From: Streptomyces scabichelini | GTDB taxonomy: Bacteria; Actinomycetota; Actinomycetes; Streptomycetales; Streptomycetaceae | Direction of reading: 5' to 3' | DNA length: 36,647 nt | Assembly (NCBI RefSeq): GCF_011045015.1 | Contig: NZ_JAAKZY010000100.1 | Span: forward strand, 1 to 36,647 | In this document: in pieces, positions 1 to 6,963 of the stretch | Position numbering within the stretch: position 1 is the first letter of the stretch | Layout: every line of letters starts with the position of its first letter | The notes under the pieces: generated by a model | The model's database searches: none | What the model was told of the DNA's origin: nothing | What the model saw: the letters and a program-made list of their open reading frames with translations, nothing else | Position numbers and translations under genes: made by a program

Positions 1-233
1 GGGCAGGGAGCGAGGGCACGCGGGTGTGGGCGGGCAGGGGTGGCGGAGCCGACAGTCAGGGTTGCTTCGGCGGCCGGAGCCGGGACGCCGGGCGCGACCG
101 CCCGCCGGGTGGACGGAGTCCGCTCACCGGTCACTACGCCCGTCAGGGGTCGAAACTCGGTTCGCCCGGCGCGACCGCCCGTCCGCGCATACGACGCGAC
201 CGCCCGTCCTGCGTCCGCGCATGCGACAGGCCG
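1..233. other. Left edge without a supported gene; short direct repeats
   Basis: No convincing coding region is seen here. The stretch lies downstream of the ROK kinase stop. It contains three near-identical copies of GCGACCGCCCG (94-104, 171-181, 196-206); the last two extend to GCGACCGCCCGTCC, and GTCCGCGCAT occurs at 181-190 and 213-222. The open frames across it are Arg/Pro-rich and look like chance frames in GC-rich DNA. Confidence 0.5.
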
Positions 234-1205
234 TCAGTTCGCGCCTAACTGAGTCAGAGTCGGCGTGGCAGCGCGGGGCCGCACCGTGGCGTTCAGGGCC
301 GCTCCCATCGCGCCGGCGTACGAACCCAGCTCGGCGGCCATGAGGGTCACCGGTCCGATCAGTCGCCGCCGGTCGAGCAGTGCCGGCTCGACGCCCGGCC
401 GCATCAGGTCGAAGGCCGGCGCGACGCCACCGCCCACGACGACGACCGAAACGCCGAGTTGGGCCAGCACACTCCCCAGGATCGCGCCCACGGCCGTGGC
501 GGCGGTTTCGAGGATCTCCCGGGCCGTGGTGTCGCCCGATCGTGCGGCCCGGACCAGGTCTTCGGGTGTCGCCGGCCGGTCCTGGTCCGCTGTCCCGCGA
601 GAGGCGAGGGCCCGGGACCACAGGGCGGCCAGTGCCCGCCCACCCGCCACCGTCTCCAGGCATCCGCGGGCTCCGCATCCGCAAGGGGCACCGCCCGGCA
701 CGGCGGTCATGTGCCCGATCTCGCCGATCCTGTCGCCGGGCCCGCGCAGAACCCTGCCGCCCAGGGCGATCGCACCGCCTATCCCGGTGCCCATGGTCAT
801 GAACACCACGTCATTGCGGCCACGCGCGGAGCCCAGCGCGAGTTCCGCCGAGGCGAAGGCGCGCGCGTCGTTCATGAGCAGGACGGGCTTCGCGGTCGCG
901 CGCTCGATCGTGTCCGCCAGTGGGAAGTCCTGCCAGTCGCCGTCGACGTTCGGGATGGTCGTGGTGGATCGCAGGTCCGGGCTCAGATGACCGGGCAACG
1001 CCACGCCGATGGCCTCGACGGTGCGCGCACCCGCGATCTCGGCGATGGCGGCGGCGACCTGCGCGGGTCCGGCGGCGGGGGTGGGCAGCGTGCCCCGTTC
1101 GACGACCGCCGCGCCGGCACGATGCACCCACTTGGTGTTCGTGGCCCCGATGTCCACCCCCAGTGCGGAACCTGCGGGGCGAGGACCGCTCCTGGTCGCG
1201 ACCAT
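234..1205 (-). CDS. ROK-family sugar kinase
   Basis: A 323-residue ROK (repressor, ORF, kinase) protein, the usual length for a sugar kinase without a DNA-binding domain. ROK kinases phosphorylate hexoses or amino sugars with ATP in the cytoplasm. Visible motifs are the phosphate loop DIGATNTK (18-25), the predicted catalytic base Asp113 in MNDARAF, and the zinc-binding ROK signature with His165, Cys175, Cys177 and Cys182. The ATG at 1205 has AGGAG five bases upstream. It is the last gene of the minus-strand SIS-SDR-FAD-ROK set but is separated from the FAD gene by 203 bp that hold two operator-like sites, so it may also have its own promoter. The fourth-last codon is TTA (246-248), rare in Streptomyces. 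The sugar substrate cannot be read from sequence; N-acetylmannosamine- or glucose-type kinases are both possible. Confidence 0.9.
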   Translation of the reverse strand: MVATRSGPRPAGSALGVDIGATNTKWVHRAGAAVVERGTLPTPAAGPAQVAAAIAEIAGARTVEAIGVALPGHLSPDLRSTTTIPNVDGDWQDFPLADTIERATAKPVLLMNDARAFASAELALGSARGRNDVVFMTMGTGIGGAIALGGRVLRGPGDRIGEIGHMTAVPGGAPCGCGARGCLETVAGGRALAALWSRALASRGTADQDRPATPEDLVRAARSGDTTAREILETAATAVGAILGSVLAQLGVSVVVVGGGVAPAFDLMRPGVEPALLDRRRLIGPVTLMAAELGSYAGAMGAALNATVRPRAATPTLTQLGAN

Positions 1206-1226
1206 GCGATCTCCTGATCAGTATTG

Positions 1227-1238
1227 CCTGTATAGACT
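1227..1238. promoter_or_regulatory. Putative GntR-family operator, site 1 (upstream of ROK kinase)
   Basis: CCTGTATAGACT lies 22 bp ahead of the ROK kinase ATG. It shares the GT(C/A)TAGAC core with three other sites in this cluster. The placement suits a repressor controlling the kinase gene. Confidence 0.55.
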
Positions 1239-1271
1239 TAACCGGAAGCTTGGTCCGAGTGAATCACCCGG

Positions 1272-1315
1272 TCAATCAGTTGAACTGTAAAGAATGAGAA
1301 ACTTTGGCTGATTGA
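1272..1315. repeat. AT-rich inverted repeat in the FAD-ROK spacer
   Basis: TCAATCAG (1272-1279) and CTGATTGA (1308-1315) are perfect 8-bp inverted arms with a 28-base, unusually AT-rich spacer. They lie in the 203-bp gap between the FAD oxidoreductase stop and the kinase start. The role is unknown; a regulator site or the promoter region of the kinase gene is possible. Confidence 0.4.
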
Positions 1316-1361
1316 GCCCACCCGACAGGGCGTCAGCCGGAGTCGGGCAGCGGACTCACAA

Positions 1362-1373
1362 CCTGTCTAGACT
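1362..1373. promoter_or_regulatory. Putative GntR-family operator, site 2 (between FAD gene and ROK kinase)
   Basis: CCTGTCTAGACT contains the perfect palindrome GTCTAGAC (1365-1372), the same core as the site ahead of the SIS gene and the same core as known DasR sites of Streptomyces. It lies downstream of the FAD gene stop and upstream of the kinase. Confidence 0.6.
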
Positions 1374-1408
1374 CACAGGCTGCCGAGCCCTCCGCCTCAG
1401 GGGATGGA

Positions 1409-2737
1409 TCAGCCGGGCGAGATCAGGGCGCCGTCGACTGCGAGCTGTTCTCGAAGCTTGACGATGTCCACATCGCGAGGCCTGCCGTCGGCGGAGGCCG
1501 CCAGCGCCGCGGCAGTCCCCGCGGCCTGCCCCATCGCCATGCACTGTCCGATGGAACGGACGGATGCGTGGGCGTCGTGGGTGGCCGAGAGGCACCGGCC
1601 CGCGACGAGCAGCCCGTCCACGCCGCGGGGCAGCAGGCACCGGTAGGGCACACCGTACGTGCGGCCGGTGGGCGTCTCGTCACCGGAACCGACGTACTGC
1701 CAGATCGTCCTCTGCCCGGCGGCATGGTCCTCGATCGGAGCGCCGCAGCGCGCGATGGCGTCATCGAACTGGCGCGCGCTCAGCACGTCTTCCCTGCCCA
1801 GCACGTACTCGCCGATCAGGCGGCGGCTCTCCCGTACGCCGATGCGCGGCGCGGAGGCGATGAGGAAGGCCCGTTCGTACCCCGGCACCTGCTCGACGAG
1901 GAACCGCGTGTACTCGACGACCTGTCGGCGCCCCTCCTGCTCGGCTGCCGAAAGCTGCCAGGGGTCGGTCGGGTCGACGCCGCTCACGCGCGTCACGTTG
2001 GTGTGGACGACGCCGGGTTCGGTGGTCCGGTGGACGGAACCCTCGCGCCGGGGCAGCTCGTACGCTCCCGAGTCCGCGTGCAGAGCCATCAGGCGGTGCA
2101 GCTCGGCCGTCGGGGTCGCCGCGGCGTCGACACCGGCGAGCCGGAAGGTCTGGGTGAGCGGTTGCACGACGCGGTCCTCGGCGGGCCGCTCCAGCGCCGC
2201 CCCCGCACGCCACGCGATGTCGGCGTCACCGCTGGCGTCGACGACGACTTTGGCCCGTACGTATGTGGGTCCTGCGACCGTCTCGACGACCAGCCCGAGG
2301 ACATCCTGGCCCTCCATCACCACCCTTGATGCACGGGCATGGAACAGCACCCGTACCCCCGCAGAGCCGGTGAGCTCGTCCCAGACCAGCTTCAGCGTCT
2401 CGGGGTCGTAGGTGACGCCGGTGCCCGCGCCGTAGGTGTTGGGGCGCTCGAAGGCCGCCTTGCGATCGGTGAGCGCCTGGCACACCTCCCAGCCGACGCC
2501 GCCGACGACGCGTTCCCCCGTGCCGGGCGCGTAGAAACCGTAGAAGGTGTCCAGAACGCTCGCCCCGGTGCCGCCCAGGTGAGCGGCGCTCTCCAGGAGC
2601 AGGGTGGAAGCGCCCCGCCGGGCGGCCGCGACGGCCGCCGCGGAGCCCGCCGACCCGCCGCCGACGACCACTACATCGCCGTCCCACAGGAGCGGATACC
2701 GCGCTGCCTCCACCTGGCTGACGCATGTGCCGTTCAC
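1409..2737 (-). CDS. FAD-dependent oxidoreductase
   Basis: A 442-residue flavoprotein resembling the FAD_oxidored group common in carbohydrate gene clusters. The N-terminal Rossmann motif VGGGSAG (25-31) binds the ADP part of FAD, followed by a GGTGASV-type segment. Near the C-terminus is the segment VDGLLVAGRCLSATHDAHAS, which typically contacts the flavin. The GTG at 2737 is chosen because it overlaps the SDR stop as GTGA, giving a 4-bp coupling, with GGAGGG about 11 bases upstream. A GTG at 2749 is an alternative, but the purine-rich sequence would then be too close. No signal peptide or membrane segment is seen. It probably oxidises or isomerises a sugar-derived hydroxyl compound together with the SDR; the exact reaction is not deducible. 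Confidence 0.85.
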   Translation of the reverse strand: MNGTCVSQVEAARYPLLWDGDVVVVGGGSAGSAAAVAAARRGASTLLLESAAHLGGTGASVLDTFYGFYAPGTGERVVGGVGWEVCQALTDRKAAFERPNTYGAGTGVTYDPETLKLVWDELTGSAGVRVLFHARASRVVMEGQDVLGLVVETVAGPTYVRAKVVVDASGDADIAWRAGAALERPAEDRVVQPLTQTFRLAGVDAAATPTAELHRLMALHADSGAYELPRREGSVHRTTEPGVVHTNVTRVSGVDPTDPWQLSAAEQEGRRQVVEYTRFLVEQVPGYERAFLIASAPRIGVRESRRLIGEYVLGREDVLSARQFDDAIARCGAPIEDHAAGQRTIWQYVGSGDETPTGRTYGVPYRCLLPRGVDGLLVAGRCLSATHDAHASVRSIGQCMAMGQAAGTAAALAASADGRPRDVDIVKLREQLAVDGALISPG

Positions 2738-3435
2738 CTCAGGTGCCACCCTCCGTCTACGGGGACGACCGCGCCTGTCGTACGGGAGGAGGCGTCCGAC
2801 AGCAGCCACATGGCCGTGTCGGCGATCTCTTCGGGACTGCATGCCCGCGCACCCAGCGGCATCAGCCGCGGCATACGGTCCTGGATCGCGGGGTCCCTCA
2901 TGGCGCGGGCGGCCATCGGGGTGTCCACCAGTCCGGCCGCGACCATGTTGACGCGCACCCCCTTGGGGGCGCCGGTGAACGCGGCCGAGCGCACCAGGGG
3001 GACCAGGGCGCCCTTCGCGCTGGCGTAGGCCGCGGTGAGGAAGTCCTCGTCGAGCGTGGTCGCCAGGGCCGAGCCGATGACGACGATCGAGCCGCCCGAG
3101 CCGCCCGCCCGGGACAGCTGCCGGATGCCGGCGCGCAGCAGGAAGAACACCGAGTCCAGATCGACCCGGTGCACTTCGCTCCACGCCTCGTCGCTGCACT
3201 CGTCGACCGGCCCGTCACCGAGACGCCGGCCCGACATGCCCACCGCGTGCACGATGCCGTCGAGACCGTCCAGGGCCTCGGCCGCTCGTGCCACGGCCGC
3301 GTCGGCGCCCGCGGACACGGTGACGTCGTACGTATCGCGGTCGGCCTCGAAGACCTGGGCACCGGCGGCCCGCGCCGCGTTGACGCACGCGGCGCCGATT
3401 CCGCCCCGCGCACCGGCCACGAGCAGGCGCTTCAC
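2734..3435 (-). CDS. Short-chain dehydrogenase/reductase (SDR)
   Basis: A 233-residue classical SDR. The N-terminal cofactor motif appears as GARGGIG (8-14). The catalytic Ser lies in VVIGSALA, followed by YASAK with the catalytic Tyr and Lys, and the C-terminus ends in the common GAVVPVDGGW. Such enzymes use NAD(P)H to interconvert alcohols and ketones. The GTG start at 3435 overlaps the stop of the SIS-domain gene in a GTGA tetrad, and its own stop overlaps the FAD gene start the same way, so the three proteins are translationally coupled. In context it probably handles a sugar, sugar acid or lactone intermediate. The substrate is not known. Confidence 0.88.
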   Translation of the reverse strand: MKRLLVAGARGGIGAACVNAARAAGAQVFEADRDTYDVTVSAGADAAVARAAEALDGLDGIVHAVGMSGRRLGDGPVDECSDEAWSEVHRVDLDSVFFLLRAGIRQLSRAGGSGGSIVVIGSALATTLDEDFLTAAYASAKGALVPLVRSAAFTGAPKGVRVNMVAAGLVDTPMAARAMRDPAIQDRMPRLMPLGARACSPEEIADTAMWLLSDASSRTTGAVVPVDGGWHLR

Positions 3436-4211
3436 GGGGCACCGTCCGCGGTGCGCAGGGCGGCGGCGGAGCGGCGGGCGAACTCGAGGTAGGCGCCCTC
3501 GAACAACTCGTTGCTGCGGTCCGCGCCGACCAGGCGGGAACTGGTGATGACCGGCGGCATGGCGCCCCGTTCGGCCAGCAGCTCGGCGACCCGCACCTTG
3601 ATCTCGTTGACCACGGCGATCGCGGTGAAGGTACTCACCGGACCGACCGGGACGTCCAGGCCGTCGACGTGGCAGATGGCGTCGCCGACCGGTGATCCGA
3701 GATCGATCACGACATCGGCGTGGTCGGCGAGCCGGGATCCGCTCGGGTGCCGCGGTGCGGCGGCGTTGGTCTCCTGCAGCGACGTCGCCGCGATGACCGG
3801 CAGCCCCGCCTTCCGCGCGCCCATCGCCATCTCGATGGGGACGGCGTTGAGCCCGCTGACACTGAAGATGAACATGCTGTCCGACGGGCGCAGCCGGAAG
3901 TTGGCCAGGATCTGGTCGGCGAGCCCCTCGACGCGTTCGATGAACATCGCCTGCCGCTGTCCGTTGGCCCCCACCACCTGCGTGTGGAATGTCATCGACA
4001 GCTCCACCAGCGGCTGGAAGCCGGGGTAGGAGCCGTAGCGGGGAAAGATCTCCTCCACCGGCATGCGCGAATGACCGGTGCCGAAGGTGTAGACGACGCC
4101 GTCGTCGGCGATCGACCCGGCGGCGATCTGGGCCGCGGCCTCGATGGCCTCGGCCTGGGACTCGGCGATCTGCTCGACGATTCCGACTGCGGTACGGATC
4201 CACGATGGCAC
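3432..4211 (-). CDS. SIS-domain protein (UPF0309-like sugar isomerase/phosphosugar-binding)
   Basis: A 259-residue protein with a single SIS fold, resembling the UPF0309 group of sugar isomerase-domain proteins. The phosphosugar loop is FGTGHSRM (43-50), and a second Ser-rich loop FIFSVSGLN leads into the second half. SIS proteins bind or isomerise phosphorylated sugars, often amino sugars. The GTG at 4211 is preferred because GAGAGG lies nine bases upstream; an upstream GTG at 4250 would place the start close to the operator and lacks a good ribosome site. It is the first gene of the coupled SIS-SDR-FAD set, transcribed from a promoter at 4287-4316. It lies divergent from the GntR regulator, so it is the most directly controlled gene of the cluster. 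Confidence 0.85.
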   Translation of the reverse strand: MPSWIRTAVGIVEQIAESQAEAIEAAAQIAAGSIADDGVVYTFGTGHSRMPVEEIFPRYGSYPGFQPLVELSMTFHTQVVGANGQRQAMFIERVEGLADQILANFRLRPSDSMFIFSVSGLNAVPIEMAMGARKAGLPVIAATSLQETNAAAPRHPSGSRLADHADVVIDLGSPVGDAICHVDGLDVPVGPVSTFTAIAVVNEIKVRVAELLAERGAMPPVITSSRLVGADRSNELFEGAYLEFARRSAAALRTADGAP

Positions 4212-4261
4212 GTGCGGAAACCTCTCGACATGAGGGCGGAGACACGGCACGACAGGAGCTA

Positions 4262-4273
4262 TGTCTAGACAGG
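4262..4273. promoter_or_regulatory. Putative GntR-family operator, site 3 (upstream of SIS gene)
   Basis: On the minus strand this reads CCTGTCTAGACA, with the palindrome GTCTAGAC at 4263-4270. It lies just downstream of the predicted -10 box of the minus-strand operon, where a bound repressor would block transcription. Confidence 0.65.
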
Positions 4274-4286
4274 TAGTACTTGCCGG

Positions 4287-4316
4287 ACGCTAAAGCGACG
4301 AGCGCCGAAACGTCAA
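4287..4316 (-). promoter_or_regulatory. Predicted sigma70-type promoter of the SIS-SDR-FAD operon
   Basis: Read on the minus strand, TTGACG (4316-4311) and TAGCGT (4292-4287) are separated by 18 bases. The predicted transcription start lies near 4280, immediately before operator site 3. Confidence 0.5.
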
Positions 4317-4363
4317 GCACCTGGACCAGACTTGTCGCCCCCTCCAACGAGGTGGGCCAGGTG

Positions 4364-4392
4364 TGGACGGGCGGCTGGAGGCGGCCTATGCT
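4364..4392 (+). promoter_or_regulatory. Predicted promoter of the GntR regulator gene
   Basis: TGGACG (4364-4369) and TATGCT (4387-4392) are spaced by 17 bases. The predicted start near 4399 lies just ahead of operator site 4. This argues that the true start codon of the regulator is downstream at 4429, not the GTG at 4363 that falls beside the -35 box. Confidence 0.45.
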
Positions 4393-4405
4393 GCGTTGGT
4401 GCGTA

Positions 4406-4417
4406 CCGGTATAGACA
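4406..4417. promoter_or_regulatory. Putative GntR-family operator, site 4 (upstream of the regulator)
   Basis: CCGGTATAGACA shares the GT(C/A)TAGAC core with the other three sites. It lies between the predicted promoter and the ribosome site of the regulator gene, the expected place for autorepression. Confidence 0.55.
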
Positions 4418-4428
4418 AGGGAGAAGAT

Positions 4429-5133
4429 GTGGCTCGGCGGCCCATGCCGCGACACGAAGCAGTCGAACGGCACATCCGTGGTCGAATCGCGGGACTGAAG
4501 CCCGGAGACCAGATCGAGTCCGACGCGGAACTGTGCGAACTGTTCCAAGTCAGCCGGATGACCGTCAGACAGGCGACCCAGCGACTGGTCGCCGAGGGCG
4601 CGATCTACCGGATCTCCGGCGTCGGCACCTTCGTGGGGGAACCACAGGTCCATCGCCAGATGGGCAAACTGCGCTCCTTCACCGAGGAGATGGCCCTGCG
4701 CGGCATGACCGTGTCATCGACCGTCCTGACGGGGGAACTGCGCGTGGGCAGTCAGGAGGAGATCACCGCGCTCAGGCTCGCCCCCCAGTCCAACGTCGTT
4801 CACGTACGGCGTCTGCGGCTGGCCGACGACCAGCCGATGGCGATCGAGAACGTCGTACTGCCGCCGTCCTGCGCCTGGCTGTTGCGCGAGGACCTGGCCC
4901 GTGGCTCGCTCCACCAGGCGCTCACCGACAAGGGTTTCGCCCCCTCCCGCGCGACGGGAACGCAGGTGGCGGCCATCGCCACCGAGGACGACGCCGGCCT
5001 CTTGGACCTGCCCGTCGGCGCGCCCATCTTCGTCGAGCGCCGACTGATCACCACCGCCGACGGCACACCTGTCGAACTCACCGAATCCCGCTACGCGGGT
5101 TCCCGGTTCGTGTTCCACATCGAACTCGCCTAG
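4429..5133 (+). CDS. GntR/HutC-family transcriptional regulator
   Basis: A 234-residue repressor-type regulator. The N-terminal winged helix-turn-helix includes the segments IESDAELCELFQVSRMTVRQ and GVGTFVGEP, typical of GntR proteins. The C-terminal half is a UTRA ligand domain as in HutC, DasR and NagR, which sense small metabolites, often sugar phosphates. The GTG at 4429 is preferred, with AAGGGAG five bases upstream; the operator and promoter sit just before it. An upstream GTG (4363) and a downstream ATG (4444) are alternatives. It is followed after 19 bp by the phosphotriesterase-family gene and is divergent from the SIS operon. It probably represses both sides through the four GT(C/A)TAGAC sites, although DasR itself recognises a similar core. 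Confidence 0.9.
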   Translation: MARRPMPRHEAVERHIRGRIAGLKPGDQIESDAELCELFQVSRMTVRQATQRLVAEGAIYRISGVGTFVGEPQVHRQMGKLRSFTEEMALRGMTVSSTVLTGELRVGSQEEITALRLAPQSNVVHVRRLRLADDQPMAIENVVLPPSCAWLLREDLARGSLHQALTDKGFAPSRATGTQVAAIATEDDAGLLDLPVGAPIFVERRLITTADGTPVELTESRYAGSRFVFHIELA

Positions 5134-5152
5134 CCCGGAAGGGAAAACGGCA

Positions 5153-6130
5153 TTGTCTGTCGTCGAGACCGTCCTGGGCCCTGTCGCCGCTGACGAACTC
5201 GGCGACGTGGACGCCCACGAGCACGTCTTCCTGCGCACCCCGGTCAACCCAGGTGACGAGTTCCTCGACACCGACAAGGCGGCGGCCGAACTCCTGCGTG
5301 TGGCGGCCGGCGGTATACACACCGTCGTCGACCTGACACCCGTCGGCCTGGGACGCCGCCCCGGCGAGCTCGCCGAGGTCTCCCGCACGAGCGGGGTCCA
5401 TGTCGTCGCCGCGACCGGCTTCCACCGCAGCGCCCACTATCCGGCCGCTCACTGGGCCCGCCACGCCGACGACGCGACGCTCCTCGATGTGCTCCTGGAC
5501 GACCTTCAGACCGGCATGGACCGTCACGACTGGGACTTCCCGCGCCCCGTACCCACCTCGCACAAGGCCGGCATCATCAAACTCGGGGCTTCGTACCACC
5601 GGATCGACCGCCACGAGGAGCGTTGGTTCGCCGCGGGAGCCGCGGCGGCCCGGGACACGGGAGTGGCCCTGGCGGTGCACACCGAGGTCGGCACCGCCAC
5701 TCACGCCGCCCTGGACCTCCTGGACAAGCACGGTGTCCCGGCCGGACGCGTCCTGCTCGCCCACACCGACCGCAACCCCGACCCGGAACTCCACCTCGAC
5801 CTGATCGCCCGCGGAGCCCACCTCGTCTACGACACGATCGGGCGGATCAAGTACCGGCCGGACTCGGTCCTCCTCGACCTGATCGAGCACATGGCCGAGG
5901 CCGGCCGACTGAACCACATCTGTCTGGGGACCGACGTCGGACGCAAGTCCTCGCTCAGGGCCTACGGCGGCGGGCCGGGCATGGACGTGCTCGGCAGGGA
6001 CTTCGTCCCGCGACTGCGTCGGCGCCTGGGCGACGAAGCGGTCGAGACCGTACTGCGGCACACGCCCCAGGCACTGCTGGCCAAAGAGATCTCCGGCACA
6101 GGGCTTCCGGCTGTCGGCACTACGGCTTGA
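5153..6130 (+). CDS. Phosphotriesterase-family metal hydrolase
   Basis: A 325-residue amidohydrolase-superfamily protein of the phosphotriesterase (PTE/PHP) branch. The binuclear metal ligands are all recognisable: His22 and His24 in DAHEH, the carboxylated-lysine position Lys143 in GIIKLG, His176, His204 in LLAHTDRNPD, and Asp261 in GTDVGR. Some relatives open phosphorylated sugar lactones and others act as lactonases or esterases; the substrate here is unknown. Next to a sugar kinase and dehydrogenases, a sugar-lactone hydrolase is a reasonable guess. The start is a TTG at 5153 with GGAAGGGA eight bases upstream, 19 bp after the GntR gene, so the two are probably co-transcribed. Its last 11 bp overlap the 3' end of the opposing methyltransferase gene. 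Confidence 0.88.
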   Translation: MSVVETVLGPVAADELGDVDAHEHVFLRTPVNPGDEFLDTDKAAAELLRVAAGGIHTVVDLTPVGLGRRPGELAEVSRTSGVHVVAATGFHRSAHYPAAHWARHADDATLLDVLLDDLQTGMDRHDWDFPRPVPTSHKAGIIKLGASYHRIDRHEERWFAAGAAAARDTGVALAVHTEVGTATHAALDLLDKHGVPAGRVLLAHTDRNPDPELHLDLIARGAHLVYDTIGRIKYRPDSVLLDLIEHMAEAGRLNHICLGTDVGRKSSLRAYGGGPGMDVLGRDFVPRLRRRLGDEAVETVLRHTPQALLAKEISGTGLPAVGTTA

Positions 6131-6905
6131 CCGCGATGCGGCCTTCATCCATGCGGAGCAGGAGGAGTCGGGCGCCCGTCTTCTCCAGGAATTCGTCCAC
6201 CGCGCTCTTCGACCCCTGCCACCAGCCATAGTCGTCGATAAGGAGGACCCCGCCGCTGACCAGCCGCGGATAAAGGTGCTCCAGTTCATGGCGAGTTGAG
6301 GCGTACCAGTCGGTGTCGAGCCGCAGAATCGAGATCCGTTCGGGGGCCTCGGCGGGAATGGTCTCCTCCACGAGGCCCTGGACGAAGTGGACGCGATCCG
6401 CGGGATACGGAACCTGTTGAAAGCCCTCCTTGACGTCTTCCAGCGTGGCGACGGCCCAGATCGGGCGGCTCCTGTCCTGCCTGGCCAGCAGATCCGCGGC
6501 GGATTCGCCGTCCCGGCGAAGGTCCTTGTCGGTCGGCGCCGGCATGCCCTCGAACGTGTCGAAGAGGTACAGGTGCCGCTCGGTGTCATGCAGCCCGAGG
6601 AGGGTGCGGGCAGCCGCCTGCATGCTGCCACCCCGCCATACCCCGCACTCGACGATGTCTCCGGCGATGTTGTGCCGGCTGACGTAGCGGGCGGCCAGAA
6701 TCAGGGCATTGAGCCGTTCCGGAGAGGTCATCGTGTAGGGAGACACGGCCCGGATGACTTCCTTGGCCGTGTCGTCGTAGTCGGCGGGGAATTTGGGGCC
6801 AGGAACCGGCTCCGGCCTTGGTGGGGGCATTACGGGCCTCGGGCGACGGATTTCGTAACCGGTGAGCCGCCTCAAGGTTCCATTGACATTTTTGCGCCAA
6901 GCCAT
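6120..6905 (-). CDS. TylF/MycF-type O-methyltransferase
   Basis: A 261-residue protein of the TylF (macrocin O-methyltransferase) family. These enzymes are SAM- and magnesium-dependent and methylate sugar hydroxyls in natural products. Visible features are the SAM loop DIVECGVWRGGSM and the metal and substrate motif LDTDWYAST, followed by GGVLLIDDYGWWQG with the paired acidic residues. A Pro-rich linker (about residues 22-40) precedes the catalytic domain. The gene ends tail to tail with the hydrolase gene, overlapping by 11 bp, and faces away from rsmB by a short gap. No glycosyltransferase or polyketide genes are nearby, so it is an orphan methyltransferase and its acceptor is unknown. Confidence 0.88.
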   Translation of the reverse strand: MAWRKNVNGTLRRLTGYEIRRPRPVMPPPRPEPVPGPKFPADYDDTAKEVIRAVSPYTMTSPERLNALILAARYVSRHNIAGDIVECGVWRGGSMQAAARTLLGLHDTERHLYLFDTFEGMPAPTDKDLRRDGESAADLLARQDRSRPIWAVATLEDVKEGFQQVPYPADRVHFVQGLVEETIPAEAPERISILRLDTDWYASTRHELEHLYPRLVSGGVLLIDDYGWWQGSKSAVDEFLEKTGARLLLLRMDEGRIAVKP

Positions 6906-6963
6906 AAGGGCAAGGTACGTCCCGAACCAGGAACCCGCAGCCCCGCCGGCGGCACGGCAGCCG

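Noticed and set aside
4321..4335. A fifth GntR-like site (CTGGACCAGACTTGT)
   Set aside because: It resembles a DasR half-site only loosely and lacks the GT(C/A)TAGAC core shared by the other four sites.
2734..4653. Very long minus-strand frame of 639 residues covering the SIS gene region and the SDR
   Set aside because: Only the last 233 residues match a protein (the SDR). The upstream part is an out-of-frame shadow of the SIS gene with Arg-rich sequence; the GTGA overlap at 3432-3435 fixes the SDR start.
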